From contig NZ_CP133261.1 in NCBI RefSeq assembly GCF_030931715.1, positions 2,768,643-2,832,642 on the forward strand: a stretch of 64,000 nt of DNA, in the 5' to 3' direction. This stretch comes from Tissierella sp. MB52-C2. Its GTDB lineage: Bacteria; Bacillota; Clostridia; Tissierellales; Tissierellaceae. Made by a program: the position numbers and the translations under genes. Under the pieces are notes generated by a model. It had not been told where the DNA came from and did not search any database. It worked only from the letters and a program-made list of their open reading frames with translations. Of the stretch, positions 46,690-56,715 are shown one piece after another (within the stretch, counting starts at the first letter, position 1; each line of letters begins with the position of its first letter).

Positions 46690-47769
46690 TTAACTATTTT
46701 CTAAATTATAAATGCTTTTTCCATTATAAAATGTAACCTTTACTGTAGTTCCTTCCCCTTCCCTAGACTTTATATCTAAGCCGTGTCCCAGTCTTCTACA
46801 TATATCCTTTGAAAGATAGAGTCCCATTCCTGTAGACTCTAAATACTTCCTGCCATTTTTCCCAGTAAAAAATGGATCAAATACCCTTTCTAAATCTCCA
46901 CTGGCTATTCCAACACCTCTATCTTTTATGGAAAGTATAATATCATTATTCTCCTTATAGATCTTTATTAATATATCTTTGTTCTCACTTTCTTTAACTT
47001 TTGAATACTTAATACTATTGGATAGTATTTGACTAAGAACAAATTTTATCCATTTCTTATCCGATATTACAATTAGATCATTTTCTGAAAGAATTTTAGG
47101 AAATATAGAATTTACTATGAAGGCAGATCTATTTTCATTGATTACATTTCTTATGACTTCCAGCAAAGACACTTCCTCTACTTTAAAATCCAACTCAAAT
47201 TCATTTACTCTAAGAGTATGTAGAGCCATCTCTAATCCATGGGATAATTTTTCTATCTCTTCCTCTATGCTTTCATAGCTTTTTCTCGTAGTTTCATCTA
47301 TCATCTTATCCTTTTCATTTTCTAACATTAGCTTTATAACTGATACTGGAGTCTTCATTTCATGAATCCATCTATTATTAAAATCCATTTGAGTTTTGGC
47401 ATTTCTTTTATATTTCTCAAGTTTATCTATGTAAATAGTATAATTTCTAACTAGAGCTTCTCTTAAAAATTTATATTCATTATTTATATTATCTGGAATA
47501 TTAAATATATATTGTAGATGTTCGTCCTTATCTATGCTGTAATTAATTGGACTATAAAATTTCTTTTTTTTCATATAGTTAATTAATATTATTACTCCTA
47601 AGGCTATAAAAGACAAAACAAATCCATAGATAATATTTGATATATTAAGTCTTTCTTTTCTAATTATTAAATCAAGCATCATTATAGTTATAACTAGAAA
47701 AATACTAATAAAATATATAATAATATACAATAATTTATCTTTTAAGTAATCTTTAAAATTCATTTCCAT
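46690..47769 (-). CDS. Sensor histidine kinase, BceS-like
   Basis: A 359-residue kinase with two closely spaced membrane helices (about 13-33 and 44-64), no extracellular sensor domain (intramembrane-sensing type), the phosphorylation site RWIHEMKTP (H136), and N, G1 and G2 boxes near the end (VGIASGDLERVFDPFF, GMGLYLSK). It is the last gene of the glycolipid operon and is 4.2 kb from its regulator. Confidence 0.92.
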   Translation of the reverse strand: MEMNFKDYLKDKLLYIIIYFISIFLVITIMMLDLIIRKERLNISNIIYGFVLSFIALGVIILINYMKKKKFYSPINYSIDKDEHLQYIFNIPDNINNEYKFLREALVRNYTIYIDKLEKYKRNAKTQMDFNNRWIHEMKTPVSVIKLMLENEKDKMIDETTRKSYESIEEEIEKLSHGLEMALHTLRVNEFELDFKVEEVSLLEVIRNVINENRSAFIVNSIFPKILSENDLIVISDKKWIKFVLSQILSNSIKYSKVKESENKDILIKIYKENNDIILSIKDRGVGIASGDLERVFDPFFTGKNGRKYLESTGMGLYLSKDICRRLGHGLDIKSREGEGTTVKVTFYNGKSIYNLENS

Positions 47770-48823
47770 CTACTCTCATTTCTTTATCATCTACAAAATC
47801 ACACTCTGATGATGTCTTTTTTCTTTTTCTAGAAATAAAATCAAATAATGTAAAACATCCTCCTACTATAATACCAAAATAATACTCTATAAATCTAGAT
47901 AATATCATAATAAATGTTAAAATGTTTTTAGGCAACATACTACTATAAAGAATATAGAATCCCCCCTCAGAAGCCCCTACAGTTCCAGGAGTGGGCATAA
48001 AAGAGACTGCCATATAAAGCAATGATTGTATACTCACTATATGAAAATAAGGCACTTCCCTAAGACCAACAGATAAATATACAAAATATGTTATTGAAAA
48101 ATAGAATGTTAATTGAATAAAGGTTGTTAAAATCAATATAAAAGTAGTCTTTCTATTTTCTTTCATTCTATTTATACTAATGGTAAAATCCAAAATATAC
48201 TTATCTAATTTATTTTCCAGTTTTGTAATATCTTTTACTATCCTTAGCTTATAACCAAATATAAAAAGCTTAGTAAATATTCTTTTAAATAATCTTTCGT
48301 TAAAGAAAAAGCCTACTATTATCAGCAGCATAAAGGCATTTAATAAACAGCCCATTATTATGAAAGGAAATGCTAATCTTCCTTTTCCTGATATTAAGTT
48401 AAAGTTTATTATAAACATAAATGCTGAATAAAATGTAACTACAATTTGATAAATTAAAAACTTAGTTAACATTAATGAAGAAGCTGTACCTACATGAACA
48501 CCATCATTTACTAAAAGATATATTTGTGCAGGCTGCCCTCCCGTTGCAAATGGTGTAATAGCACCATAATATTGGCCAATCATAACAAGATTAAAAGAAG
48601 ATAAGAATCCACCTTTAATATTTAATATCCTTTTCATTTTATGAATTATATAAGCATCACATATCCAATATAAAATCATGCAAAAAAAAGCTAATAATAA
48701 AAATCCCTTGTTTACCTTCCCCATTAATATAGGAAATTTAGAAAAATCATTATTAGAAATTAATATATAAGCAGTTGCTCCTAGCAATGATATTAGAATG
48801 ACATAATTTATTATCTTTTTCAT
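47753..48823 (-). CDS. Flippase-like membrane protein (LPG synthase TM region / UPF0104)
   Basis: A 356-residue protein with about eight membrane segments and family motifs (ATGGQPAQIYLL near 97, FMPTPGTVGASEGGFYIL near 275). Relatives such as MprF N-terminus move or synthesise lipids. Located between deacetylase and histidine kinase with overlaps on both sides, so it may flip a glycolipid. Confidence 0.85.
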   Translation of the reverse strand: MKKIINYVILISLLGATAYILISNNDFSKFPILMGKVNKGFLLLAFFCMILYWICDAYIIHKMKRILNIKGGFLSSFNLVMIGQYYGAITPFATGGQPAQIYLLVNDGVHVGTASSLMLTKFLIYQIVVTFYSAFMFIINFNLISGKGRLAFPFIIMGCLLNAFMLLIIVGFFFNERLFKRIFTKLFIFGYKLRIVKDITKLENKLDKYILDFTISINRMKENRKTTFILILTTFIQLTFYFSITYFVYLSVGLREVPYFHIVSIQSLLYMAVSFMPTPGTVGASEGGFYILYSSMLPKNILTFIMILSRFIEYYFGIIVGGCFTLFDFISRKRKKTSSECDFVDDKEMRVDGNEF

Positions 48824-49563
48824 GCATCAGCACCTGATAGGAAGCTTACTTCTACCTCATTTCCTATTCCTTTGTCTAATGTTTCAAATTTAAATCCTCT
48901 TTCTATTAAAATTGGTAAAACTATATTTAAAGCTTGTATTGTATTTCCAGGGGCTCCATTATCACTATTATTGCTATGATTACTATCATGAAGAACAATT
49001 ATATCTCCTTTACTTACATTATTAAGAATCTTATTTACAATCCTATATACATTAGCCCTAGGGTTCCAATCACTGGTGATTATTGACCATAGTACAGTTT
49101 TAAGTCCAAATTTATTTGAATAATAGTGAGTAAATGGATTAAAGAGCCCCCATGGCGCTCTATAGTATCTTACTTGATAATTAAATTCTTCAAAAACTTC
49201 CATAGACTTCTGAAAATCTCTTTTAGTCTGCCAATAGGTTCTTAAACACTGGTTCTTATGGCTATTAGAATGTAGTCCCAAAGTGTGACCGTCTTCTATC
49301 ATTCTATAAATTATATCACTATGCTCCTTAGCTTTTTTAGCGATTACAAAAAAGGTAGCTTTAATTTCATACTTTTTAAGTAAATCTAATATCTCTAATG
49401 TATATATTGGACTTGGTCCATCATCAAAAGTTAAAAATATATTTTCTGAATTAGAAACTTTTCTTTTTACACAAGGCGAAAATTTTCTAAAATATAGACT
49501 TGCTAAAATAGTGTGTATTAAAATTATAAAGATTATAAAACCTATTATACTGTAATCATTCAT
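48820..49563 (-). CDS. Polysaccharide deacetylase (NodB domain)
   Basis: A 247-residue protein with one N-terminal membrane segment (5-25) and NodB motifs: LTFDDGPSP (about 44), the zinc pair in HSNSH (about 98), RAPWGLF (about 134) and VLHDSNH. It would remove N-acetyl groups from cell-wall sugar. It overlaps the flippase-like gene by 4 bases. Confidence 0.9.
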   Translation of the reverse strand: MNDYSIIGFIIFIILIHTILASLYFRKFSPCVKRKVSNSENIFLTFDDGPSPIYTLEILDLLKKYEIKATFFVIAKKAKEHSDIIYRMIEDGHTLGLHSNSHKNQCLRTYWQTKRDFQKSMEVFEEFNYQVRYYRAPWGLFNPFTHYYSNKFGLKTVLWSIITSDWNPRANVYRIVNKILNNVSKGDIIVLHDSNHSNNSDNGAPGNTIQALNIVLPILIERGFKFETLDKGIGNEVEVSFLSGADA

Positions 49564-49580
49564 TCAATCATCCTTCTCTG

Positions 49581-50687
49581 TCAATTTCGTAATAAATCAA
49601 TACACTGTTCTGCTAAGATATCCATGTTTATATTTTTTCTAAGCTCAGTTAGGTTCCTTTTATATTCGTCAATTCTGTTTTTATTATTAGTTAAGTCTGT
49701 AATAATAAACTTTAATTCCTCAATTGTTAAAGCAATATCACCTATTGATTTTTCACAGACAAACTTAGAATTCTCTATTTCCTGTCCCAATTCCGGTTTA
49801 TAAACAATAAAAGGTAACTTCGAAGCTATAGCTTCGAACAATGTAATACCCCCTGCTTTACTTACTAATAAATCTGATTGTGCCATAATTGAAGGTACCT
49901 GATCCGTATATCTAAGTGGTATGACATTTTCTAATTTTAGTTTAGATATTGATTCATATAATTCCTCATTCTTTCCTGCTAATACTACAGTTGTAGTATT
50001 ATTAAGATTATCAATCCAATGATAAAAAGCTTTATCATTTGGTATTAACCCTACACCTCCGCCCATAATCATTATTATCATATGTCCCTTCGGTAAATAA
50101 CAACTAGTTAAAGGCCTTGGTAACTCTAAGAATTCCTTTCTTAAAGGAATTCCCGTTACAACAATTCTTTCATCCTCTATACCCATGTCTATCATTTTAC
50201 TTTTAATATACTTGGTTGCCACAAAGTATATATCACAATTAGGTGTTATCCACTCCCACCCGTTGACTACATCTGTAATACAGGTAATCAATGGTATTGA
50301 AATTTCGGATTTATCTTTTAATCTTGAGAGATATTGTGATATAGTTGGAAAGGTTGAAATAATTAGCTTAGGATTAATATCCATAATATAATTTTTCAAC
50401 CTATTTATAATATATTTATTTGAAAATTTGCTAGTGCCAGATTTAGGCTTTTCATTGTCCTTGTAATGAAAATGATTATATATTCTCGAACCTTTCCGAA
50501 TTAAAATATTATAACCCTTATACATAGCCTTTGATAATCTAGGTATTAATATTTGAAAGGCATCTGTAACTTCAATGCCTATGGTCCCATCTATTTTTTG
50601 TATATTTTCCTTAATTCCTATGGCTGCTGATAAATGTCCAGCTCCAAATCCAGCCGTCAAAATTAGTATATCTACCTTATGATCCAT
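49581..50687 (-). CDS. Glycosyltransferase, MGDG synthase / UgtP type, second copy
   Basis: A 368-residue protein: N-terminal AGFGAGHLSAAIG (about 13-25) is the MGDG-synthase signature; C-terminal VSKAGGITLFEAIASKLPFI is the GT28-like sugar-nucleotide site. It would transfer sugar to diacylglycerol to make membrane glycolipid. It overlaps the first glycosyltransferase by 11 bases. Confidence 0.88.
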   Translation of the reverse strand: MDHKVDILILTAGFGAGHLSAAIGIKENIQKIDGTIGIEVTDAFQILIPRLSKAMYKGYNILIRKGSRIYNHFHYKDNEKPKSGTSKFSNKYIINRLKNYIMDINPKLIISTFPTISQYLSRLKDKSEISIPLITCITDVVNGWEWITPNCDIYFVATKYIKSKMIDMGIEDERIVVTGIPLRKEFLELPRPLTSCYLPKGHMIIMIMGGGVGLIPNDKAFYHWIDNLNNTTTVVLAGKNEELYESISKLKLENVIPLRYTDQVPSIMAQSDLLVSKAGGITLFEAIASKLPFIVYKPELGQEIENSKFVCEKSIGDIALTIEELKFIITDLTNNKNRIDEYKRNLTELRKNINMDILAEQCIDLLRN

Positions 50688-51810
50688 AGTTTAAATCCAT
50701 TTTATAATTACAGTTTTCAATCAAATTTTCACTAAGATAAATAATATTATCGAGGCAAGACTTATTGTACATTTCCTTCATATTTTCCTTCATATTATCA
50801 AGAATCTTGGGATTCTTCATCATAGATTCAATTAGCTCCTTAATAGAGTCTATCTCAGATACATAAATGGCTAGTCCTTTTTTTAGCAAAAAATCAAGGT
50901 TTTCTTTTTCTTGACCTGGTATATAATAAGGGATAATCATAGGAAGTCTCTTTGCTATTGCCTCAGAAATAGTCAATCCTCCAGGCTTTGTTATGATTAC
51001 ATCTGAGTTTTCCATAATAACTGGAATGTTATTTGTAAATCCATAAAGAGTAATCTTATGGCTTTTTATCAGTTCATCATATTCTCTCTCTATAGATCTT
51101 TTCAGCCCTTTATTTTTTCCACAAACTACTACAATGTTGTAATTACCTTCCATATCAACAATATTTCTTAATACCTTTTTCATCCCTTTAAGGCCTAAAC
51201 TACCTGCAACAAGTAAGATCTGGAAGGAGCTTGGCTTCAAAGAAATAGATTCTAATCTTTTTAGGAATTCTTCTCTAATTGGTATTCCATAAGGAAATAT
51301 CTTCTCTTTATCTATCCCTTGTTTTATCAATCTTTCACTTGTATAGTTACTACCTGCAATATATGCATCTACATTTTCATCTATATAAGTTCGATGGGCT
51401 TCATAATCTGTTACCACCGACATAAAGGGTATATTTATTAATCTTCTTTTCTTCAAATGTCCTATTACCCCCACCATAAAAGCATGGGTCGAAATAATTA
51501 AATCAGGTTTTTCTTGCACTATTATTTCATAAATTTTTTCCTCGGAAATTCTTGAAAGAGAGTGGGTAATCAGTTTATTAGACCTTTCTCTATTACTTAT
51601 ATCATATAAACCTCCATATAACTTAGGGAAATTATTAATTAATATCTTACAAGAGCCAATTATGAGCGCATCTAATGTTTTATTTATCTCCAGCAATGCA
51701 TCTAATTTCTTTACTATAAATCCATGTTTCCTAAATTGATTTTCTAAACATGATGCAGCTTCATTATGCCCACCACCTATAGATGCTGTGAATATCAGTA
51801 TCTTTTTCAT
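50677..51810 (-). CDS. Glycosyltransferase, MGDG synthase / UgtP type, first copy
   Basis: A 377-residue enzyme with ASIGGGHNEAASCL (about 9-22) and ITKPGGLTISEAIAKRLPMI (about 290), as in diacylglycerol glucosyl- or galactosyltransferases. It is only distantly related to the following copy. First gene of a five-gene operon with both ECF and BceR-like promoters. Confidence 0.88.
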   Translation of the reverse strand: MKKILIFTASIGGGHNEAASCLENQFRKHGFIVKKLDALLEINKTLDALIIGSCKILINNFPKLYGGLYDISNRERSNKLITHSLSRISEEKIYEIIVQEKPDLIISTHAFMVGVIGHLKKRRLINIPFMSVVTDYEAHRTYIDENVDAYIAGSNYTSERLIKQGIDKEKIFPYGIPIREEFLKRLESISLKPSSFQILLVAGSLGLKGMKKVLRNIVDMEGNYNIVVVCGKNKGLKRSIEREYDELIKSHKITLYGFTNNIPVIMENSDVIITKPGGLTISEAIAKRLPMIIPYYIPGQEKENLDFLLKKGLAIYVSEIDSIKELIESMMKNPKILDNMKENMKEMYNKSCLDNIIYLSENLIENCNYKMDLNYGS

Positions 51811-51858
51811 ATTTTGTCCTCCTTACATTAAATCACAGAACAATTACTATATATTGAC

Positions 51859-51888
51859 TATAACGAAATTAAAATATAAGTTACTGCA
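51859..51888 (-). promoter_or_regulatory. ECF-type promoter C (glycosyltransferase operon)
   Basis: Minus strand TGCAGTA-16-CGTTATA, same as A and B; about 49 bases before the first glycosyltransferase. Confidence 0.82.
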
Positions 51889-51932
51889 TTATTCGACATT
51901 TTCAGTAGCTCTTGCTTCTATTATAAAAAACA

Positions 51933-51992
51933 AAGGGAAATCATCATATTGATTTCCCTTTCAACCTAAATATTTATCTTACAATATTGTCA
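51933..51992 (-). promoter_or_regulatory. Duplicated Bce-type promoter element, copy 2
   Basis: Contains TGACA-ATAT-TGTAA (51979-51992), then a 12-bp hairpin with loop (AAAGGGAAATCA / TGATTTCCCTTT), then GTTTTTTATAAT which acts as both T-run and -10. It lies between regulator gene and first glycosyltransferase. Confidence 0.8.
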
Positions 51993-52000
51993 GGTATAAG

Positions 52001-52693
52001 TCATTCCCATGTCTTTGTCATGGAATAACCTTGACCTCTTTTAGTTTGAATAGCATCTATTATCCCTATATCCTCTAACCTTTTTCTAAGTCTGGTAATA
52101 TTAACAGATAAAGTATTATCATCAACAAAGTCTATATCATCCCATAATTCTTCCAATAAAATTTCCCTTGATACTATTTCATCTAAGTGGGAAATCAATA
52201 TATATAATAGTCCAAATTCCTTTTTACTTAATTCAATTTTCTCCCCTTGCCATTCTACTATAGATTGATTTTTATGTAAGTAGACACCTTCTACTTCGTA
52301 TATATCTTTAGAACTATTATCTGCATATTCTCCATATGTTCTCCTTATGGCTCCCCTCACCTTCGCTAGTAATAAGTCAAAGGAGAAAGGTTTTATTATA
52401 TAATCATCTCCACCATTTTCTATAGCCATTACTTGATCCATATCTGAAAATCTTGCTGAAATAAATATAATAGGAACTTTAGATATATTCCTTATTTCCC
52501 TACACCAAAAGAAGCCATCATAGTTTGGAAGATTTATATCCAAAAGGACTAAATGGGGACTTTCTTTTATGAATTCATTTTTTATATTGGAATAATCATT
52601 GACTGTGGATACAATATATCCATATCTTTCTAGCCTGTCTTTAACAAGGTTAACAATCTTTTCATCATCTTCTATAACTAATATTTTGTACAT
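52001..52693 (-). CDS. Response regulator, BceR-like (OmpR family)
   Basis: A 230-residue protein: receiver domain with D52 (LVLLDINLP), then a winged helix (about 130-225). Start is the ATG at 52691-52693 behind GAGGTGAAG, not further upstream. It probably pairs with the histidine kinase at 46690-47769 and binds the two TNACA-N4-TGTAA sites. Confidence 0.92.
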   Translation of the reverse strand: MYKILVIEDDEKIVNLVKDRLERYGYIVSTVNDYSNIKNEFIKESPHLVLLDINLPNYDGFFWCREIRNISKVPIIFISARFSDMDQVMAIENGGDDYIIKPFSFDLLLAKVRGAIRRTYGEYADNSSKDIYEVEGVYLHKNQSIVEWQGEKIELSKKEFGLLYILISHLDEIVSREILLEELWDDIDFVDDNTLSVNITRLRKRLEDIGIIDAIQTKRGQGYSMTKTWE

Positions 52694-52724
52694 TTCTTCA
52701 CCTCTTAAACTCTTCACCCTTCAC

Positions 52725-54935
52725 TCAGTTACTCCCATTGGGATAAGGTATTTCTCCTTTTCCGTCTCTTATGAAGGAATTTGTCCACTGTGGCATAGGT
52801 GGCTGATTATTTTCCTTAATCATTTCCTGCCATTTCTCATCTGTTAATCTCTCACTAGATATAAATTCATGATAACTAAATATAGCTCCTCTTGTAAGAT
52901 ATAGATTGCCATCTATAGGTACAACTACATATATTTCATAGGCAGGGCCTACTCCAGCTTCTGCATATCCACCATTACTATATTGATTTGGTGCTAAAGT
53001 TTGAAAATCAGCAATAACTGCCATATTCTTATCTGTTTCAGAAGTTATCTCAAACCAACGAATATAATCCCCTGCAAAAGAGGCAGTCAAATCCTCTAAG
53101 ATACCACCAAAAATATTAATTCGTTCATATTCTTCTGTAGTTAAGCTTTCATTTCTAAGCTCTTTAATAGAACAATTAATTAGAAATTCTAATATATCTT
53201 CAAATTTCTCCATTTTCACATGAAGACTTTCTACAGTAAGTCCCCTTGCGGATAAATTCTTCCTTGAAAACTTTGTAAGCCAAAGAAGTTTTTCATATAC
53301 TTCTATATTAGGTTCAACATATCCTTTTGGAATGTTCTCTTCATATCCATCACCACATTCTGCCCCTATTTGTTTTCCATATAGAATTGTATCGTGTTTA
53401 AGTTCTGACCAAGACCCTAATGCTGTGTTTAAATCTTTATCATTCCAAGCTTCACTAGTCATAAAAGATGGATAACCCTCATCAAAAGGTTCTAAAAATC
53501 CCTTTAATACCCACAACCAGCCTTGATACATATTGGCTCTCCAAGACTTATCTGATAATTTGTTGAACTTTTCTTTTAAATTTTGGAATATGACAGGATA
53601 ATCCTCCCATTGTTGATTTTCTTCCTTAGTCAATTGGATTGCTTTAGCTCTTTCTGACCCTAATACTCCCATTACATCAAGTCCCGATGCTATTGGTCTG
53701 GCGAAGGGCTCTACCAATTCCTGCATTATTTCTGCATCTATTACATATCTTTGTCCCATAAGCCTAAATTGTTTGCCTGTTGGAGTAGATTCAGATGTAT
53801 ACTTGGCCTTTATCTGCGGTTCTGGTAGTTTATCAGCTTCTTTATAGAATTCCTCTAGTTTTTTCTTATTATTTAATTCGTTTATATCAAAATGCTTTCC
53901 ATATACTTTAGTCAATACTTCTCCATATTGATAGATGTTTAAATCATCAGAACTTCCCACAAAGAAATTAGTTGGCTCATATATATTTTCCCATTTAGTA
54001 TAGCTTTCCTTATCTGAGTATAGGCTACAAGTAATTAAGAGAGCCTGTAGGGTTTGTTCTATATTTCTTTTCTCTATATCTTTATTTGCCCTTTCGAAAT
54101 ACAATGGAAATGGAGCTTGCCCATACCACATCATAGCCCTAAAATACCTTTCTAAATCCTTGGACCTTGTATAATGTCCCCTTATAGTATACTGACTATA
54201 ATCTAGTTTGTAAGGGAATATATTTGACTCCGAAAAACCACTACTATTTTTAATTAAATTCCATTCAGCCTCTGCCATTTCCTTTGATACCACAGGAATA
54301 TTATTTGGTAAATCCTTTTCTAAAGCAAGCTGTGCAGTGGCAAAATATGCAATGTTTTTAAGCTGAATTTCTTTTAGCTCCTTATTTGTTAAGTCATTAT
54401 ATAGTTTAATAGAATTATTCAACATACTATTTGTCATTTCTTCAACTAAAGCTAATAGCTTATCATTTTCCAATGTTCTTAAAGTATAGTCATAGAATAT
54501 GTGATATACCTGCAGTACTGAATCTGTGGTAATAAAAGATGGTATTTCTAGATATTCATTATTTTCGTAAATATAAAATAACTGCTCTTCCTTAGTAGGA
54601 TTTACTACAAAATTATTCTTAGCCAATAGTTCTAACTGTTCTTTAGAAAAACTTCCAAACTTCTCAGCATTTAAAACATTAGTCATATTCTCATTAATCT
54701 TATATGGCTCTACTAAGGATTCAATGGTTCTAGGTTCATAGGGAACTTCTATATTTATCAATCCATGATTTATTTCAATATCGATTTCCCTCTTTTCACT
54801 TTTATCCTGTTCATCCTCCTTTAAAGGGTTATTCATTTCTAAAGGATTATGCACCTCTTTACCAACACATCCAGTCATTATAATAGACAGAACTAAAATC
54901 AAAGCAACAATTGAATACATGGTTCTTCTCTTCAC
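52725..54935 (-). CDS. DUF3160 lipoprotein
   Basis: A 736-residue protein with a lipoprotein signal (IIMTGC, cysteine 22) and DUF3160 segments (FITTDSVLQVYHIFYDYTL, FRAMMWYGQAPFPLYF, SFMTSEAWNDKDLN). The domain is of unknown function. It would be anchored outside the membrane. In an operon with the response regulator. Confidence 0.85.
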   Translation of the reverse strand: MKRRTMYSIVALILVLSIIMTGCVGKEVHNPLEMNNPLKEDEQDKSEKREIDIEINHGLINIEVPYEPRTIESLVEPYKINENMTNVLNAEKFGSFSKEQLELLAKNNFVVNPTKEEQLFYIYENNEYLEIPSFITTDSVLQVYHIFYDYTLRTLENDKLLALVEEMTNSMLNNSIKLYNDLTNKELKEIQLKNIAYFATAQLALEKDLPNNIPVVSKEMAEAEWNLIKNSSGFSESNIFPYKLDYSQYTIRGHYTRSKDLERYFRAMMWYGQAPFPLYFERANKDIEKRNIEQTLQALLITCSLYSDKESYTKWENIYEPTNFFVGSSDDLNIYQYGEVLTKVYGKHFDINELNNKKKLEEFYKEADKLPEPQIKAKYTSESTPTGKQFRLMGQRYVIDAEIMQELVEPFARPIASGLDVMGVLGSERAKAIQLTKEENQQWEDYPVIFQNLKEKFNKLSDKSWRANMYQGWLWVLKGFLEPFDEGYPSFMTSEAWNDKDLNTALGSWSELKHDTILYGKQIGAECGDGYEENIPKGYVEPNIEVYEKLLWLTKFSRKNLSARGLTVESLHVKMEKFEDILEFLINCSIKELRNESLTTEEYERINIFGGILEDLTASFAGDYIRWFEITSETDKNMAVIADFQTLAPNQYSNGGYAEAGVGPAYEIYVVVPIDGNLYLTRGAIFSYHEFISSERLTDEKWQEMIKENNQPPMPQWTNSFIRDGKGEIPYPNGSN

Positions 54936-54936
54936 T

Positions 54937-55674
54937 CTAATCCTCCCTTTCCACTTTTATGTGATTTTCTGCTATTTTTATTAAAGCTTTATAGCTTTTT
55001 CTCTGTTCTTTAATCTTAATAAACAACTGGTTATCTTTTGTAATTAGGTCACTTATATCTTCATATCCTTCTGTTTCCAAATATGCTTCAAATCCAAACC
55101 CTTTCCATTTATATGTATTGATTACTTTTCTATTATCTTCTAATATTTCTATGGCTACTATTTCGTCTACTTCATCTTCATCTATATCAAGAAACACATA
55201 GTCTAAAAAAGGTTTGGATAATCTAGAACCTCGCCATTTTGGCTCCAGTTTATTGCCCTCAAAGGAATATATAAATGGTCTTTTAGCCATTACAGGATGA
55301 AGCGGTGATGTTTTATATACTCCTATGGATATTTCCTCTTTACCATCTCCATCTATATCTCCTATGACTATTTTCCATGGATTATAAGCTGAGTAATCCT
55401 CCCGATATATTTCCTTTTTATCTTCTATGGAATATATGATTACTTCTTCTCCAAATTCCCTTCTCCTGCTTCCTGTAAGTACAACTAAATATTCCTTATT
55501 ATCTCCCCTTATATTTCCTATGGCAAAATCCTTAATTTTTTCATTTATTTTTATAGGAAGTTCCTCTGTCTTATGAGAAAAAAATAATATTAATGACATT
55601 AAAAATAATATAAAAATAACTCCATATCTGATTTTAAATATATAGTTAGGTTTATTTGTTTTTATTTTAACCAT
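54937..55674 (-). CDS. Membrane-anchored FG-GAP-like protein
   Basis: A 245-residue protein with one N-terminal membrane segment (about 12-32) and repeats rich in IGDIDGDGKEEISIG and DIDEDEVDEIV, calcium-binding FG-GAP/VCBS-like motifs. It directly precedes the DUF3160 gene. Extracellular function unknown. Confidence 0.7.
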   Translation of the reverse strand: MVKIKTNKPNYIFKIRYGVIFILFLMSLILFFSHKTEELPIKINEKIKDFAIGNIRGDNKEYLVVLTGSRRREFGEEVIIYSIEDKKEIYREDYSAYNPWKIVIGDIDGDGKEEISIGVYKTSPLHPVMAKRPFIYSFEGNKLEPKWRGSRLSKPFLDYVFLDIDEDEVDEIVAIEILEDNRKVINTYKWKGFGFEAYLETEGYEDISDLITKDNQLFIKIKEQRKSYKALIKIAENHIKVERED

Positions 55675-55752
55675 CTTTCTTCCTCTAACTTCCTATTATT
55701 TAAATAAAATATATCACTATTATATAAAGGAAAGATTACAAATAACTTACAA

Positions 55753-56622
55753 TTACTTACCTATTCCCAGTTCCCTAGCATAATAAAATAAGTATTGCTG
55801 TGCAAATCCCGCTAGATTACCAAATATTCTAGCACCATGTTCTCCTATATGTTTTACATTAGTTTCTTCCTTTAGATAAAAATGTTCCATTACCCTTTTA
55901 ACCCATACATCTACTGGAAAAGCTTCATCTTTATTGAAGGCAAATAATAGTATACAGTCACTTACCTTTGGTCCTACTCCTGGTAAAGTCATTAAAAGTT
56001 CCTTTCCTTCATCTCTATTTAAATTGAATATGCTGTCTAAACTCAATTCTCCTTTAGCTATAATTTTTGCTGTTTCTACTATTCTTTCTCCCCTAAATCC
56101 TACTTTGCAAATCTCTTTTAATTCCTCTGGACTTACTTTAGATAGACTTTCTGGTGTTGGGAAACTATAGTATTTTTCATCTATCTTTTCTCCGTAATTT
56201 TTTGACATCAATTCTATAGATTTCTTTATTCTTGGTATTTGATTATTAGCTGATGTTATGAAGGATATTACCATTTCAAAGGGCTCTTGATTAAGAATTC
56301 TCAATCCTTCTCCAAATTTTATGGCTTCAGCCAATATAGGATCTTTCGATAACTGTTTTTTTATCTCATCATAGTCCCTTCCTAGATCAAAGTAATTATA
56401 CCAAATATTGTTAAAGTCCTCCATATTAGTATTAGACAATATTATATCATTTCCTTCATTTTTTACATTTAATACTTTTCCATAGGCAATTGTTGTATAA
56501 GAATTATCCTCTTCTACATACCATCTAAAGGCTTGACCACATTCAAATATATGTTTAGGATCAAAATTTTTTATATCTTTAATTATTATTTTTCCTTGTT
56601 CTTCAATTATATTATATTTCAT
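55753..56622 (-). CDS. ogg: 8-oxoguanine DNA glycosylase
   Basis: A 289-residue OGG1-like enzyme: the N-terminal domain (RWYVEEDNSYTTIAYGKVLN), the HhH-GPD motif LPGVGPKVSDCILLFAF with its catalytic lysine, and PVDVWVKRV with the catalytic aspartate. It removes 8-oxoguanine from DNA. Monocistronic. Confidence 0.92.
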   Translation of the reverse strand: MKYNIIEEQGKIIIKDIKNFDPKHIFECGQAFRWYVEEDNSYTTIAYGKVLNVKNEGNDIILSNTNMEDFNNIWYNYFDLGRDYDEIKKQLSKDPILAEAIKFGEGLRILNQEPFEMVISFITSANNQIPRIKKSIELMSKNYGEKIDEKYYSFPTPESLSKVSPEELKEICKVGFRGERIVETAKIIAKGELSLDSIFNLNRDEGKELLMTLPGVGPKVSDCILLFAFNKDEAFPVDVWVKRVMEHFYLKEETNVKHIGEHGARIFGNLAGFAQQYLFYYARELGIGK

Positions 56623-56688
56623 ATCATTTCTCCTTTTCCCTGATTTAAAAGTTCTATATTTCTAATAATAGTCTACCCTTATTTTATA

Positions 56689-56715
56689 TAAAAAAACTGG
56701 CAATAGCCAGTTTTT
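56689..56715 (-). terminator. Terminator of tetR-RND operon
   Basis: AAAAACTGGC/GCCAGTTTTT stem followed by T residues on the minus strand, overlapping the tetR stop. Confidence 0.8.
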
